Positions 15,355 to 23,524 of a stretch of DNA of 64,000 bases are shown here, piece after piece; within the stretch, counting starts at the first letter, position 1, and each line of letters opens with the position of its first letter. The stretch is taken from NCBI RefSeq assembly GCF_900104335.1, contig NZ_FMXT01000002.1:372001-436000 (forward strand), written 5' to 3'. Origin of the DNA: Pseudobutyrivibrio sp. YE44 (lineage in GTDB: Bacteria; Bacillota; Clostridia; Lachnospirales; Lachnospiraceae). The position numbers and the translations under genes were made by a program. A model generated the notes under the pieces. The model was not told where the DNA came from and did not search any database. It was given only the letters and a program-made list of their open reading frames with translations.

Positions 15355-16042
15355 TTTTCTTTGCCTCCTTATACCAACGGAAAAACATTATGAATGCGTT
15401 TACTAAATATACTGACCACATTGCCAAGGTGGCTACTGTCTCTCCGCCTTGCATGAAGTTTACAGCCCACATAAATACGGTTACGATATCCACCACAATC
15501 CATAATATCCACTGCTCGGTTAGGCGCTTGATAGAAAGGATTTGTGCCACCACAGAAACCACAGTACTCATACTGTCAACGTAAGGAAGATTGCCTCCTA
15601 ATTTCTTAAGAACCATTCCATATCCAAAGATACCTATTCCAGTAATCACATATAAAATAATGCTCTTAGAAAAATTGAGGCGTTCCTTGATTACCTCTCC
15701 AGTTTCTGAATTCATATACTTACGCCATGCAACAAAGCCAACGAAGTTCAAAGGCAGATAATACAAAACATTAAGCATTACCTCGCCATAATACTTTGCT
15801 CCATAAGCAACTATTGCATAAAGTATTGTGTTGAAAAATCCAAAGATGAAGGATGAGCGCTTGCCCTTTCCAGTAAGAATTACGCACCATACACCAGTCA
15901 AGGCTGCAAACACGCTTATCAGTGAATCCTTCCAATAAATGGACAAGCCTAATATCACCGCTGTGGCTATAGCAAGCCAAGCCACATCAAACTTCTTCCA
16001 TCCTGATAATTCTTCTTTTAAATAATTCTTTATTGCTGTCAT
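15344..16042 (-). CDS. pnuC: Nicotinamide riboside transporter PnuC
   Basis: A 232-residue integral membrane protein with seven or so hydrophobic helices. PnuC features include GVWCVILTGKGKRSSFIFG (about 56-74), NVLYYLPLNFVGFVAWRKYM (about 92-110) and EQWILWIVVDIVTVFMWA. PnuC passes nicotinamide riboside by facilitated diffusion, and the downstream NadR kinase traps it. Lies 11 bp after nrtR in one operon. Confidence 0.93.
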   Translation of the reverse strand: MTAIKNYLKEELSGWKKFDVAWLAIATAVILGLSIYWKDSLISVFAALTGVWCVILTGKGKRSSFIFGFFNTILYAIVAYGAKYYGEVMLNVLYYLPLNFVGFVAWRKYMNSETGEVIKERLNFSKSIILYVITGIGIFGYGMVLKKLGGNLPYVDSMSTVVSVVAQILSIKRLTEQWILWIVVDIVTVFMWAVNFMQGGETVATLAMWSVYLVNAFIMFFRWYKEAKKNEI

Positions 16043-16053
16043 ATCTTACCTTC

Positions 16054-16872
16054 CTATGCCTTGAATCTATATTCGGTACTTCTTCGTCCGCCCTTGAACC
16101 TAGAAGTTTTTTCATTCCCGGTTTCTTCCACCTTATTGCTTACCATGTCTCTGAAGCTTTTCTTGTAGAGTGGCTTTCCCAAAACTGCTTCGTATACTCT
16201 CTGCAATTCTGAAAGAGTGAAAGTCTCATCCACCAGACAGAAGGCCTGATTGTTGTAATAGATTTGTTCTCTAAGTCGCTTAACAGCCTCGATTAATATC
16301 TCTACATGGTCGAAAGCCAGACTCTCTTCACTAACCAGTGTTGGAATGAAGTTTTCGTATTTCACCGCACCATTTACAAACTCTTCTTTTTTAAGATCAT
16401 AAAGGATTTGCACATCCTTATCCTCATTAGAAATCTCTATTGCATTGTCAGTGAATTTCAAATCAAACCATGCCGCATCATCAGCATCATCATATCCCTT
16501 TACATCATCAAGAGATGGCACCAAGGCCAAGTATGCTATGCTCATTACCCAGGTTCTAGGATCTCTGCCAGGCTTGGTAAAAGTGTAAATCTGATCCAAG
16601 TATACGCCGCTTAATCCAGTTTCTTCTTGAAGCTCTCTGGCTGCGGCTTGGTATGCAGATTCATTTTCTTCAACGAAGCCTCCTGGCAAAGCCCAGCATC
16701 CTATATATGGATGATTGCCTCTTTTTATTAAGAGAAGCTTTAGGGAAGAATAATCCTCGTTCATTCCAAGTAATAATATATCTGTTGTCACTGATGGTCG
16801 CTTGTAATCGCCAGGATTATATTGTGCCAAGAACTCTTTTTCAGTTAAGCCATCTTTATTTTTTCGTTCCAT
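16054..16872 (-). CDS. nrtR: NrtR-like Nudix transcriptional regulator of NAD metabolism
   Basis: A 272-residue protein with a Nudix domain (residues about 28-160) and a C-terminal winged helix ending GGRRSTEYRF, the NrtR pattern. The Nudix box at about 65-87 matches GX5EX7REUXEEXGU completely, so hydrolysis of ADP-ribose or a related compound cannot be excluded, whereas many NrtR proteins have lost catalysis. NrtR represses NAD genes and releases DNA on binding ADP-ribose-type ligands. It sits inside the operon it is likely to control; the two palindromes at 18685-18753 are its probable operators. Confidence 0.88.
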   Translation of the reverse strand: MERKNKDGLTEKEFLAQYNPGDYKRPSVTTDILLLGMNEDYSSLKLLLIKRGNHPYIGCWALPGGFVEENESAYQAAARELQEETGLSGVYLDQIYTFTKPGRDPRTWVMSIAYLALVPSLDDVKGYDDADDAAWFDLKFTDNAIEISNEDKDVQILYDLKKEEFVNGAVKYENFIPTLVSEESLAFDHVEILIEAVKRLREQIYYNNQAFCLVDETFTLSELQRVYEAVLGKPLYKKSFRDMVSNKVEETGNEKTSRFKGGRRSTEYRFKA

Positions 16873-16889
16873 ATATAGCTCCCCTCTTT

Positions 16890-18101
16890 CTATTTCTCGT
16901 GATCAATTCTCCACTGTAAAGTACGCTTGAGATACTCAACGTATTCTGCATCCTTGCACATGCCCTTGCCTTCAACATCACTAATCTTTGCAACAGGATG
17001 TCCGTTGCACTCTGTTGTCTTCATTACGATGTTGAGAGCTGGCACCTTTGTGTCATTGCTGATGTAAGTACCAATACCGAAAGCAACATTGATTCTACTG
17101 TTGAAGTGATAGAAAAGCTTTGATGCTCTATCGAAATCTAAGCTATCAGAGAAAAGTAACGTCTTTGTCTTTGGATCAATACCAAGGCTCTCGTAGTGTT
17201 TAATCATCTTCTCGCCCCACTCATATGGGTCTCCTGAGTCATGACGAACACCATTAAACATGGTTGCAAAGGTAAGCTGGAAATCCTTCAAGAATACATC
17301 TGTTGTAACTGTGTCAGTAAGGGCAATACCATTAAGGACTGAGTATTCCTTAATCCATGCATCAAGGGCATACCAGTTTGAATAAGCTGCGTTATGCTTG
17401 TTGTCGCCCTGGCCTACGCACATGATATATTCATGTGCCATTGTACCTACTGGCTTGATGCCAAACTTCTTTGCAAGATATACGTTTGAAGTACCAACAA
17501 AGTTTGAGCTGTTTCTTTTTGAAGCCTGGATAAGCTTTTCAATGGCAAGCTCCTGTGCCTCTGCTGAAAGTCTACGTCTAAGACCAAACTCAGAAAATGT
17601 TCCTAGATAAATCTGCTGCTCATCAAGACGTTTGCACTTTTCTTCAAGACGCTCCTTAAATGACTCAAAGATTTCATCATAGTCATAAGCCATTTTGAAA
17701 TATACTTCGTTTACAATGGCAAGAGTTGGAATCTCGTACATTGAAGAGTTGAGCCATGTACCCTTTGCTTCCACTGAAAGACCGCAGTCAGCATTGTCTG
17801 TAATCTCAAAATCCTCGAAGCGTGGATGCCAAAGTCTGAGGAAATCGATGTAATCTGGCTTTAACCATTTGATGCTTCTGAGATAGCTAAGCTCATCTTC
17901 CTTAAAGGTAAGTGTGCAATATGCCTTAATCTGCTCCTTGATTTCGTCTACCATTTCCTTTGTGAAGTGCACATCCTTGTTGCGGCACTTAAAGGTCCAT
18001 GTAGTGGTGTATGATGGAAACTGGTGATACATAACCTGTCCCATTGAAAATTTATAAAGATCTGTTTCTAATAAGCTGTTGATAATCTGTGGTAATTTCA
18101 T
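16890..18101 (-). CDS. pncB: Nicotinate phosphoribosyltransferase
   Basis: A 403-residue protein matching PncB: TDLYKFSMGQVMY at residues 14-26, GTFSEFGLRRRLS (about 200), FVGTSNVYLAKKFGIKPVGTMAHEY (about 220-245, with the His of the active site) and GVRHDSGDPYEWGEKM (phosphoribosyl-binding, about 308-323). It joins nicotinate and PRPP to nicotinate mononucleotide with ATP hydrolysis. Follows pncA by 25 bp, which supplies its substrate. Confidence 0.95.
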   Translation of the reverse strand: MKLPQIINSLLETDLYKFSMGQVMYHQFPSYTTTWTFKCRNKDVHFTKEMVDEIKEQIKAYCTLTFKEDELSYLRSIKWLKPDYIDFLRLWHPRFEDFEITDNADCGLSVEAKGTWLNSSMYEIPTLAIVNEVYFKMAYDYDEIFESFKERLEEKCKRLDEQQIYLGTFSEFGLRRRLSAEAQELAIEKLIQASKRNSSNFVGTSNVYLAKKFGIKPVGTMAHEYIMCVGQGDNKHNAAYSNWYALDAWIKEYSVLNGIALTDTVTTDVFLKDFQLTFATMFNGVRHDSGDPYEWGEKMIKHYESLGIDPKTKTLLFSDSLDFDRASKLFYHFNSRINVAFGIGTYISNDTKVPALNIVMKTTECNGHPVAKISDVEGKGMCKDAEYVEYLKRTLQWRIDHEK

Positions 18102-18126
18102 TGTTCTAATCTCCTTTTATCCATTC

Positions 18127-18654
18127 TTAGTTCTCAATCTTAATGTGGCATGCCTTCATGGCTTCAAGTGCTGTAGCGTGTGCTGCTGGTGTAACTCCGG
18201 CACAGCCCTTAGCATCAACATAAATCTTCTTGTTTGGAATCATTGCTTTTGTAAGAAGAACATTTGAGATGACGCAAATGTCTGTGCATACTCCGATGAA
18301 TTCCACCTCGTCAATATTGTCTTCGTTTTCTGCCATAAGCTCTGCCAATTCTTTTGAACCAAAAGTTTCTTTATCAATAATGTAGTCAGCATTTTCATCT
18401 GCATTAAGTTCTGGAATAATCTGCCATCCTTCAGTTCCCTTGATGCAATGTGGAACTGGGAGATTTGCTCCCTCTTCTGTTTCCATGTAATCATCACCAT
18501 GTGTGTCTCTTGTAAAGATAATGGTGTTGCCAGCTGCCTTTGCAGCTTCAATCTTTTCCTTTACATAAGGAACAATTGCGATGCCTTCCTCGTTTCTTAA
18601 TGCCCCTGTAATGAAATCCTTTTGCATATCAATTACTACCAATACTTTGCTCAT
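18127..18654 (-). CDS. pncA: Nicotinamidase
   Basis: A 175-residue cysteine hydrolase of the isochorismatase fold. VVIDMQKDF gives the catalytic Asp at residue 9, and GVCTDICV has the nucleophile Cys at 127. FTRDTHGDDY near 47-56 holds the metal-binding Asp/His residues. It deaminates nicotinamide to nicotinate for PncB. First gene of the NAD salvage operon; AGGAGGATATAG precedes its ATG. Confidence 0.93.
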   Translation of the reverse strand: MSKVLVVIDMQKDFITGALRNEEGIAIVPYVKEKIEAAKAAGNTIIFTRDTHGDDYMETEEGANLPVPHCIKGTEGWQIIPELNADENADYIIDKETFGSKELAELMAENEDNIDEVEFIGVCTDICVISNVLLTKAMIPNKKIYVDAKGCAGVTPAAHATALEAMKACHIKIEN

Positions 18655-18684
18655 ATCTATATCCTCCTGTGTGTTTCGGTTTTA

Positions 18685-18707
18685 TTAAGTATTATTTCAA
18701 TACTTAA
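18685..18707. promoter_or_regulatory. Putative NrtR operator, promoter-proximal
   Basis: A 23-bp palindrome with arms TTAAGTATT and AATACTTAA around ATTTC. It matches the second box at 18731 in nearly every position; the two centres are 46 bp apart. It lies just downstream of the expected transcription start of pncA. Confidence 0.75.
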
Positions 18708-18718
18708 CTTATGAATAC

Positions 18719-18746
18719 ATGATACCACTTATAAGTATTATGTCAA
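18719..18746 (-). promoter_or_regulatory. Promoter of pncA-pncB-nrtR-pnuC-nadR
   Basis: Minus-strand -35 TTGACA (18746-18741) and -10 TATCAT (18724-18719) with a 16-bp spacer. The -35 lies inside the upstream palindrome and the start point would fall just before the other, so a bound repressor would block both polymerase contact and escape. Confidence 0.65.
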
Positions 18747-18753
18747 TACTTAT
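18731..18753. promoter_or_regulatory. Putative NrtR operator, distal box
   Basis: Palindrome with arms ATAAGTATT and AATACTTAT around ATGTC; the inner arms AAGTATT/AATACTT are the same as in the proximal box. It covers the -35 of the NAD operon. Confidence 0.75.
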
Positions 18754-18875
18754 TTTAAAAAATATTTTAGTAAATGAAACAATAAAGGGGGTTCCGTATA
18801 AAAAAGTGTACATTCTACCTAGTTTTTAGTATCCTTGAATGTATGCTTAAACTTGAGACCGAAAGGAGATATAAT

Positions 18876-19994
18876 ATGACATTTATAGAAGCATTACGCT
18901 CGTCACATACTAAGATTTTTAATTTCACAGGCAGAGCTAGAAGAAAAGAATATTTTTACACCATGCTTTGCTATGCCATCTTAATTACAATTGCCAGCTT
19001 TATCCTAAATAAACGAGGTATGTATGACTACGATGGTTTCTTTGTAAATACCAATGGTTTTGTAATACAACTAGTAATTCTTTTACCAACACTTTCACTC
19101 TGTTTCCGCAGATTACAGGATGTAGGTGTTCCAGGCTTTTTATATCTTTTACCATTCGCATCCTTTCTCTTCTTATTTATAGATGAATATGGATGGTATC
19201 TTGTAACTTTTTCGCATATTGCCTTTTATGTTATGTATCTTTATGGAATAACTATAGTTTCTAATCCTAAGTCTAATAGGTACGGCGATAGTCCAAAGAC
19301 ATATGAAAACGAGGTAGAGTCTTTGGAATATGCTATAAAGAATAGAAAACGTATAGCAATAATCGGCACAGTGATTATTATCCTAATATATGGAATCGCA
19401 TTATATTTCGAAATAAAAAATTTATTGAATCTTTATAATTTTAATGGTGAAAAGGGGCAGTTAGTGCAGCTTGCTATAAGCGTCTCTATACCAATGTCAC
19501 TTTTATTATGTTTACTGCTAGATTATTCAAAAAAGAGAATAGCTAGCTTTGCTATTCTCTTGGTGAATATTGTTAATGGTGGTTACGGACTTTACATATT
19601 TATAAAGAATTACAATCATAATTTTGGCGCAGAAGGCTTTCTTCATTATTGGGGGCCAAAATTCGTTCTGAATCAAGCCCTTGAATATGCATCTATTATT
19701 CTGCTTGCAGCCATATTGATATCAGAGGTGCTTGGAAAGAGAAAAATAATCAATTTCCTCCTACCAACACTTTTATTATTGGTCATAATAAAACAAACCA
19801 ATTACAGCTACATAATTTTAAGAGGCGAAATCAGTAATGAACGAGACATAGCACTCTTATTGAAGCAAGAGTTCATGTCTATGGTACAGTTCACTGTTTT
19901 CAACACTTCCGCTTTAGCAGTAATTATTCATAACCGAGTTATGCTTAATTCTTTGAAAAATCAATTGCGACTCACCACTTCACAACATGGGTAA
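18876..19994 (+). CDS. DUF805 membrane protein
   Basis: A 372-residue protein. The N-terminal 130 residues match DUF805: FNFTGRARRKEYFY, then four TM helices with LSLCFRRLQDVGVPGF. A C-terminal part with four or five more helices is extra to the family's usual 120-150 residues. The ATG at 18876 is preceded by AAAGGAGA; an upstream in-frame ATG has no site. Role unknown. Divergent from the NAD operon. Confidence 0.8.
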   Translation: MTFIEALRSSHTKIFNFTGRARRKEYFYTMLCYAILITIASFILNKRGMYDYDGFFVNTNGFVIQLVILLPTLSLCFRRLQDVGVPGFLYLLPFASFLFLFIDEYGWYLVTFSHIAFYVMYLYGITIVSNPKSNRYGDSPKTYENEVESLEYAIKNRKRIAIIGTVIIILIYGIALYFEIKNLLNLYNFNGEKGQLVQLAISVSIPMSLLLCLLLDYSKKRIASFAILLVNIVNGGYGLYIFIKNYNHNFGAEGFLHYWGPKFVLNQALEYASIILLAAILISEVLGKRKIINFLLPTLLLLVIIKQTNYSYIILRGEISNERDIALLLKQEFMSMVQFTVFNTSALAVIIHNRVMLNSLKNQLRLTTSQHG

Positions 19995-20009
19995 TGTACC
20001 ACATTACCC
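19989..20009 (+). terminator. Hairpin over the DUF805 stop codon
   Basis: Perfect 9-bp stem GGGTAATGT / ACATTACCC with an ACC loop. It begins in the last codons of the gene and has no T-run, so it is a weak terminator or an mRNA end structure. Confidence 0.4.
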
Positions 20010-20126
20010 ATCTACACGTCCTCATAACAATCTCTATTTTTCTGCACAATTTTGGAAAAGATGCTCACAGTGTTACATGATATAATGCATCTGTTATTTT
20101 TTTGGTTTTTTTCGAAGGAGTGCAGT

Positions 20127-20972
20127 ATGAAAATAGTATTAGCCGGCGCTTATGGAAATTTAGGCGCAGACGTTTTTAAAGAACTTCTAAAGAATGGTCA
20201 TGAAGTTGTAGCACTTGATATGATGCAGCGTGACCTTGAATTATCTGGAAACTACACCTACAAGCAGGTGGATGTCACAAAGCCTGAGACTTTAAAGGGC
20301 ACTTGTGACAATGCTGATGTAGTTATCACCACAGTTGGTCTCACAAAGGCTTCTGCCACAGTTACCAACTATGAAATCGACTACCAGGGAAATCTTAATC
20401 TTCTTAATGAAGCAAAGGCTGCAGGCGTTAAGCAGTTTGTTTACGTTTCAGTAATTAAAGCTGACGTTGCAGAGGATGTTCCTATGGTTCACTCAAAGTA
20501 TCTCTTTGAACAGGAGCTTAAGAAAAGCGGACTTAAATATGTAATTTTACGTCCAACAGGATACTTCTACGACATTGTAAAGGTATTCCGTCCAATGATT
20601 GAAAAGGGCTCTGTTTCACTTCTTGGCAAAGACCCAATTTATGCAAATGTTATCTCTACAGAGGATTTTGCAGACTTCATCGTAAAGCATATGTTAGATG
20701 AAAATGCCATGTATGAAATCGGTGGCAAGGAAACATATTCTTACGAGGAAATCGCAAACATGTGCTTTGAAGCTGCTGGTAAAGAGCCTGTTATTAAGCG
20801 TGCTCCAGTATGGCTCTTCGATGTTTTAGCTTTTGCAAACAAGCTCAAGAAAAACGGTAAAGAAGCTATCATTCGTTTTTCAAAGCATACCCTTTCTCAG
20901 GATATGGTTGGCGAAATCAAATACGGCGAAATGAGCTTCGCTCAGTATGTTAAGAACAACTTCAGTAAGTAA
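20127..20972 (+). CDS. NAD(P)-binding Rossmann / NmrA-like protein
   Basis: A 281-residue atypical short-chain dehydrogenase. GAYGNLGADVF at residues 7-17 is the Gly-rich dinucleotide motif, GHEVVALD ends the second strand, and VDVTKPETLKGTCDNADVVITTVG marks the acidic/TVG region. YVSVIKADVAEDVPMVHSKYLFEQEL has Tyr/Lys spaced unlike classical YxxxK, as in NmrA-like proteins. The start is the ATG at 20127 after GAAGGAG, since the upstream frame has no site. First gene of a four-gene operon (next gene after 17 bp). Confidence 0.82.
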   Translation: MKIVLAGAYGNLGADVFKELLKNGHEVVALDMMQRDLELSGNYTYKQVDVTKPETLKGTCDNADVVITTVGLTKASATVTNYEIDYQGNLNLLNEAKAAGVKQFVYVSVIKADVAEDVPMVHSKYLFEQELKKSGLKYVILRPTGYFYDIVKVFRPMIEKGSVSLLGKDPIYANVISTEDFADFIVKHMLDENAMYEIGGKETYSYEEIANMCFEAAGKEPVIKRAPVWLFDVLAFANKLKKNGKEAIIRFSKHTLSQDMVGEIKYGEMSFAQYVKNNFSK

Positions 20973-20989
20973 TAGAAAGGTTATGTAAT

Positions 20990-21790
20990 ATGTTTTGGAA
21001 TTTATTATTAGTAATTTTTATTGTATGCGCCCTTCTTTGCGCTGTTGGATTTTATAGATTTGTTTATTTCCTTTCAATTGGTTATGGTTTTGCCATCGCC
21101 GGAGGCGGAATAGCAATTTTTGTTCTTGCTCTTAAGAATGGCATGGAAGGAAATCTTCTTTGGCTTTTAGCTATACAGACTCTCCTTTTCATTATATACG
21201 GAGCAAGATTATCAGGCTTTCTTCTTTATCGAGAGATTAAGAACGCAGCCTACAGAAAAACCCTTAGAGAAGCAACTGGAAACGACAAGAAGCTTCCTAT
21301 ATTTGTAAGCCTTTGCATTTGGCTTTTTGTTTCTGTTTTATATACAGCACAGGTTAGTCCTCTTCTTTTCAGATTCTTTAACGAATCAACAGACTGCATT
21401 GTGCCTGTAATCGGTATCGTAATTTCAATTTTAGGTCTCATCCTTGAGTCTACTGCTGACAAGCAAAAGTCAGAGCAGAAAAAAAACAACCCAGACAAGG
21501 TTGCAACAGCTGGCCTTTACAAAATCGTTAGATGTCCAAACTACTTTGGAGAAATCGTATTCTGGACAGGCATCTTCGTGGCAGGCCTTACCACATACAC
21601 AGGTATTGGCCAGTGGCTTACAGCCATCTTTGCATACATTGCAATTATCTACATTATGTTTAACGGGGCACAGCGCCTCGAGAAGCGTCAAATGGAACGT
21701 TATGGAAATGACGCCGCATTCAAAGCTTACACTGACAAGACACCAATCATCATTCCATTCCTTCCTATCTACCATTTGAACAAGCAGTAA
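20990..21790 (+). CDS. DUF1295 / isoprenylcysteine-methyltransferase-like membrane protein
   Basis: A 266-residue membrane protein with about seven helices. The conserved end KVATAGLYKIVRCPNYFGEIVFWTGIF (residues about 168-194), followed by GAQRLEKRQMERYG, is the DUF1295 / ICMT-like signature shared with steroid 5-alpha-reductase-like proteins. Family members methylate or reduce lipid substrates in the membrane. With a Rossmann oxidoreductase upstream, modification of a lipid or isoprenoid is a reasonable guess. Confidence 0.82.
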   Translation: MFWNLLLVIFIVCALLCAVGFYRFVYFLSIGYGFAIAGGGIAIFVLALKNGMEGNLLWLLAIQTLLFIIYGARLSGFLLYREIKNAAYRKTLREATGNDKKLPIFVSLCIWLFVSVLYTAQVSPLLFRFFNESTDCIVPVIGIVISILGLILESTADKQKSEQKKNNPDKVATAGLYKIVRCPNYFGEIVFWTGIFVAGLTTYTGIGQWLTAIFAYIAIIYIMFNGAQRLEKRQMERYGNDAAFKAYTDKTPIIIPFLPIYHLNKQ

Positions 21791-21805
21791 CAGTTCGGAG
21801 GAAAC

Positions 21806-22426
21806 ATGAAGGATATATCGTTATTTATGGGATTGATGGATTTTATTCCAGTCATCTTATTTGCTATCACTACTATCATGCTTATGCGTGATTTTTATTA
21901 CAAAATGAGCAAGGGTGCTTTCGCACTCTTCTCAATGGGCACCTTAGATATCGTTTGTGCCGGAGGCCTCAAGGCCCTTTACAAGGTTTTATATGGTGCA
22001 GGGATCTGTGATTTCCAGGCTCTTAGCCAAATGTTTTTCCCATTACAGTCAATTGGCTTTTTAGTAACAGGCGTAGCCTGCATCGCCATGATTTACCACA
22101 AGCAGGGAAACACACTTTATTCAGCAGTACCACCTATCTTTGCAGGCACATTCGTATTTGTATTTTCTATGTGCTTTGGCCTTGGAATGATTTGCTATTC
22201 CCTTTGCGTTTTGGCAAAAAGACTTAATAAGAAGTTCACAATCGTAGCTTTCCTTCTTAACTTTATTCTTTGCCTTGGAATGGGTTACCTTTCTTCAAAG
22301 GATTTTGCACAGGCATCCATCAACTGGGCCGCACAGTGCATCAACATCGTATCCCAGGGCTGTCTTTTACTTGGTGTAGTTTCACTTCACAAAGCAGGCC
22401 TTGCAGATTTAGTTATTGAAAGATAG
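21806..22426 (+). CDS. Hypothetical multi-pass membrane protein
   Basis: A 206-residue protein with six or seven hydrophobic helices and no recognised motif (FMGLMDFIPVILFAITTIMLM, ALFSMGTLDIVCAGGLKALY, SQGCLLLGVVSLHKAGLADL). TCGGAGGAAAC precedes the start 15 bp after the DUF1295 gene. Third gene of the operon; probably works with the oxidoreductase and DUF1295 protein at the membrane. Confidence 0.7.
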   Translation: MKDISLFMGLMDFIPVILFAITTIMLMRDFYYKMSKGAFALFSMGTLDIVCAGGLKALYKVLYGAGICDFQALSQMFFPLQSIGFLVTGVACIAMIYHKQGNTLYSAVPPIFAGTFVFVFSMCFGLGMICYSLCVLAKRLNKKFTIVAFLLNFILCLGMGYLSSKDFAQASINWAAQCINIVSQGCLLLGVVSLHKAGLADLVIER

Positions 22427-22435
22427 GGGGACGTT

Positions 22436-23083
22436 ATGAATTCACTTACAGATTTACTTAATATCGTAAATACGAATTACAAGCTTACTCCACTTGACAC
22501 CTCCAAATATGAAGGCATAAAAGTAAGTGGAATGAAGTTTGATATCAAAGCCTTTAAAGCTGAAGGTCTTGGTCACGTATCAATTATGAGTGCAAGAGGC
22601 TTCTTCGGATTGATGAAGATGGACACTCTTATCATCAACCCAACCGAGCTTGATTTACCTTTATACTCCTATGACAGAATCCTTGCCATGGGAAACGACA
22701 CACTAATCATCGAGCTCTACAACACAATGAATGAAGACGCTGACCTTAGCAGCCTCGACACCCTCAAGTCAGCACACAGCCATCTTCCACTTCGTGATCC
22801 TGGCACACATTGGTACGACAACATCAAGCTTCCATGTAGCCTTTCCTTCAAAGGCAAAAAAGCTACATCACCAGAGTTTGACGCTCTCACAACTGAGCAC
22901 CTAAAAAGCTTCCTTGCCACACCTAACCTTCAGGTAACCGACAACGAAGCCAAAAAAGAAAAAGCACTATTCTACATCAATGGGCTCCTGGAACACGGCG
23001 GTCCATCCACAGACGTCTTCGTGAAGGCCCTTGGCCCTGGCGCCACCGCCACCCTCTTCCACGACGTACTGTTTGGCATCTAA
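22436..23083 (+). CDS. Hypothetical soluble protein, last gene of four-gene operon
   Basis: A 215-residue protein without signal or TM segments. Visible conserved-looking stretches are SARGFFGLMKMDTLIINPTE (residues about 53-72), LPLYSYDRILAMGNDTLIIE and the end GPSTDVFVKALGPGATATLF. I do not recognise the family; the layout faintly recalls small cofactor-binding reductases, but that is not supported by a motif. AGGGGGACGTT precedes the ATG, 9 bp after the previous stop. Confidence 0.7.
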   Translation: MNSLTDLLNIVNTNYKLTPLDTSKYEGIKVSGMKFDIKAFKAEGLGHVSIMSARGFFGLMKMDTLIINPTELDLPLYSYDRILAMGNDTLIIELYNTMNEDADLSSLDTLKSAHSHLPLRDPGTHWYDNIKLPCSLSFKGKKATSPEFDALTTEHLKSFLATPNLQVTDNEAKKEKALFYINGLLEHGGPSTDVFVKALGPGATATLFHDVLFGI

Positions 23084-23269
23084 CCGCCACCCTCCACATT
23101 CACTTTTTATTGTGACAGCCGGGGGCAGCTCCCTCTATGTAGGTATAGGTGAATTAGAGCAAAATAATAGATTCTCTTAATGCTGCATGTAGCTTTTTGT
23201 GAGTGTACTTTCATTGGTTTTGCACTTTGTAGCTACTGTATGTATGGCTCAGACACTTGTAGGTTCTAT

Positions 23270-23511
23270 TAATACTCCCCATCAGGGGATATAACTATCA
23301 GTTGCTTCCATACTCCGTTTGCTAAGTAAAATTAAAAAAGCAGGTTTTGTATGTATAGTCACCGTGGCACATTCAACATCGTGTCTCAAGTGACCACTGC
23401 AGCCGCCTTCCTGGCGGCTGCTGCCTATACATGCAAAACCTGCTTTTTATTTTACTAAGCTCACTACAAACTCCAACAACTGATATTTATATCCCCTGAT
23501 GGGGAGTATTA
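23270..23511. repeat. 242-bp nested palindrome between convergent genes
   Basis: Outer 24-bp arms at 23270-23293 and 23488-23511 are perfect complements (TAATACTCCCC ... ATATA). Further arms follow: GCTAAGTAAAAT with its partner, AGCAGGTTTTG at 23339-23349 with its partner at 23434-23444, then GTCAC/GTGAC, and last GCAGCCGCC/GGCGGCTGC at 23399-23421. The whole could fold into one long hairpin with a small inner stem. TA bases flank both ends as in small non-autonomous transposons. Nothing else is visible in 23084-23524. Confidence 0.7.
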
Positions 23512-23524
23512 CATAAGTTAGATG

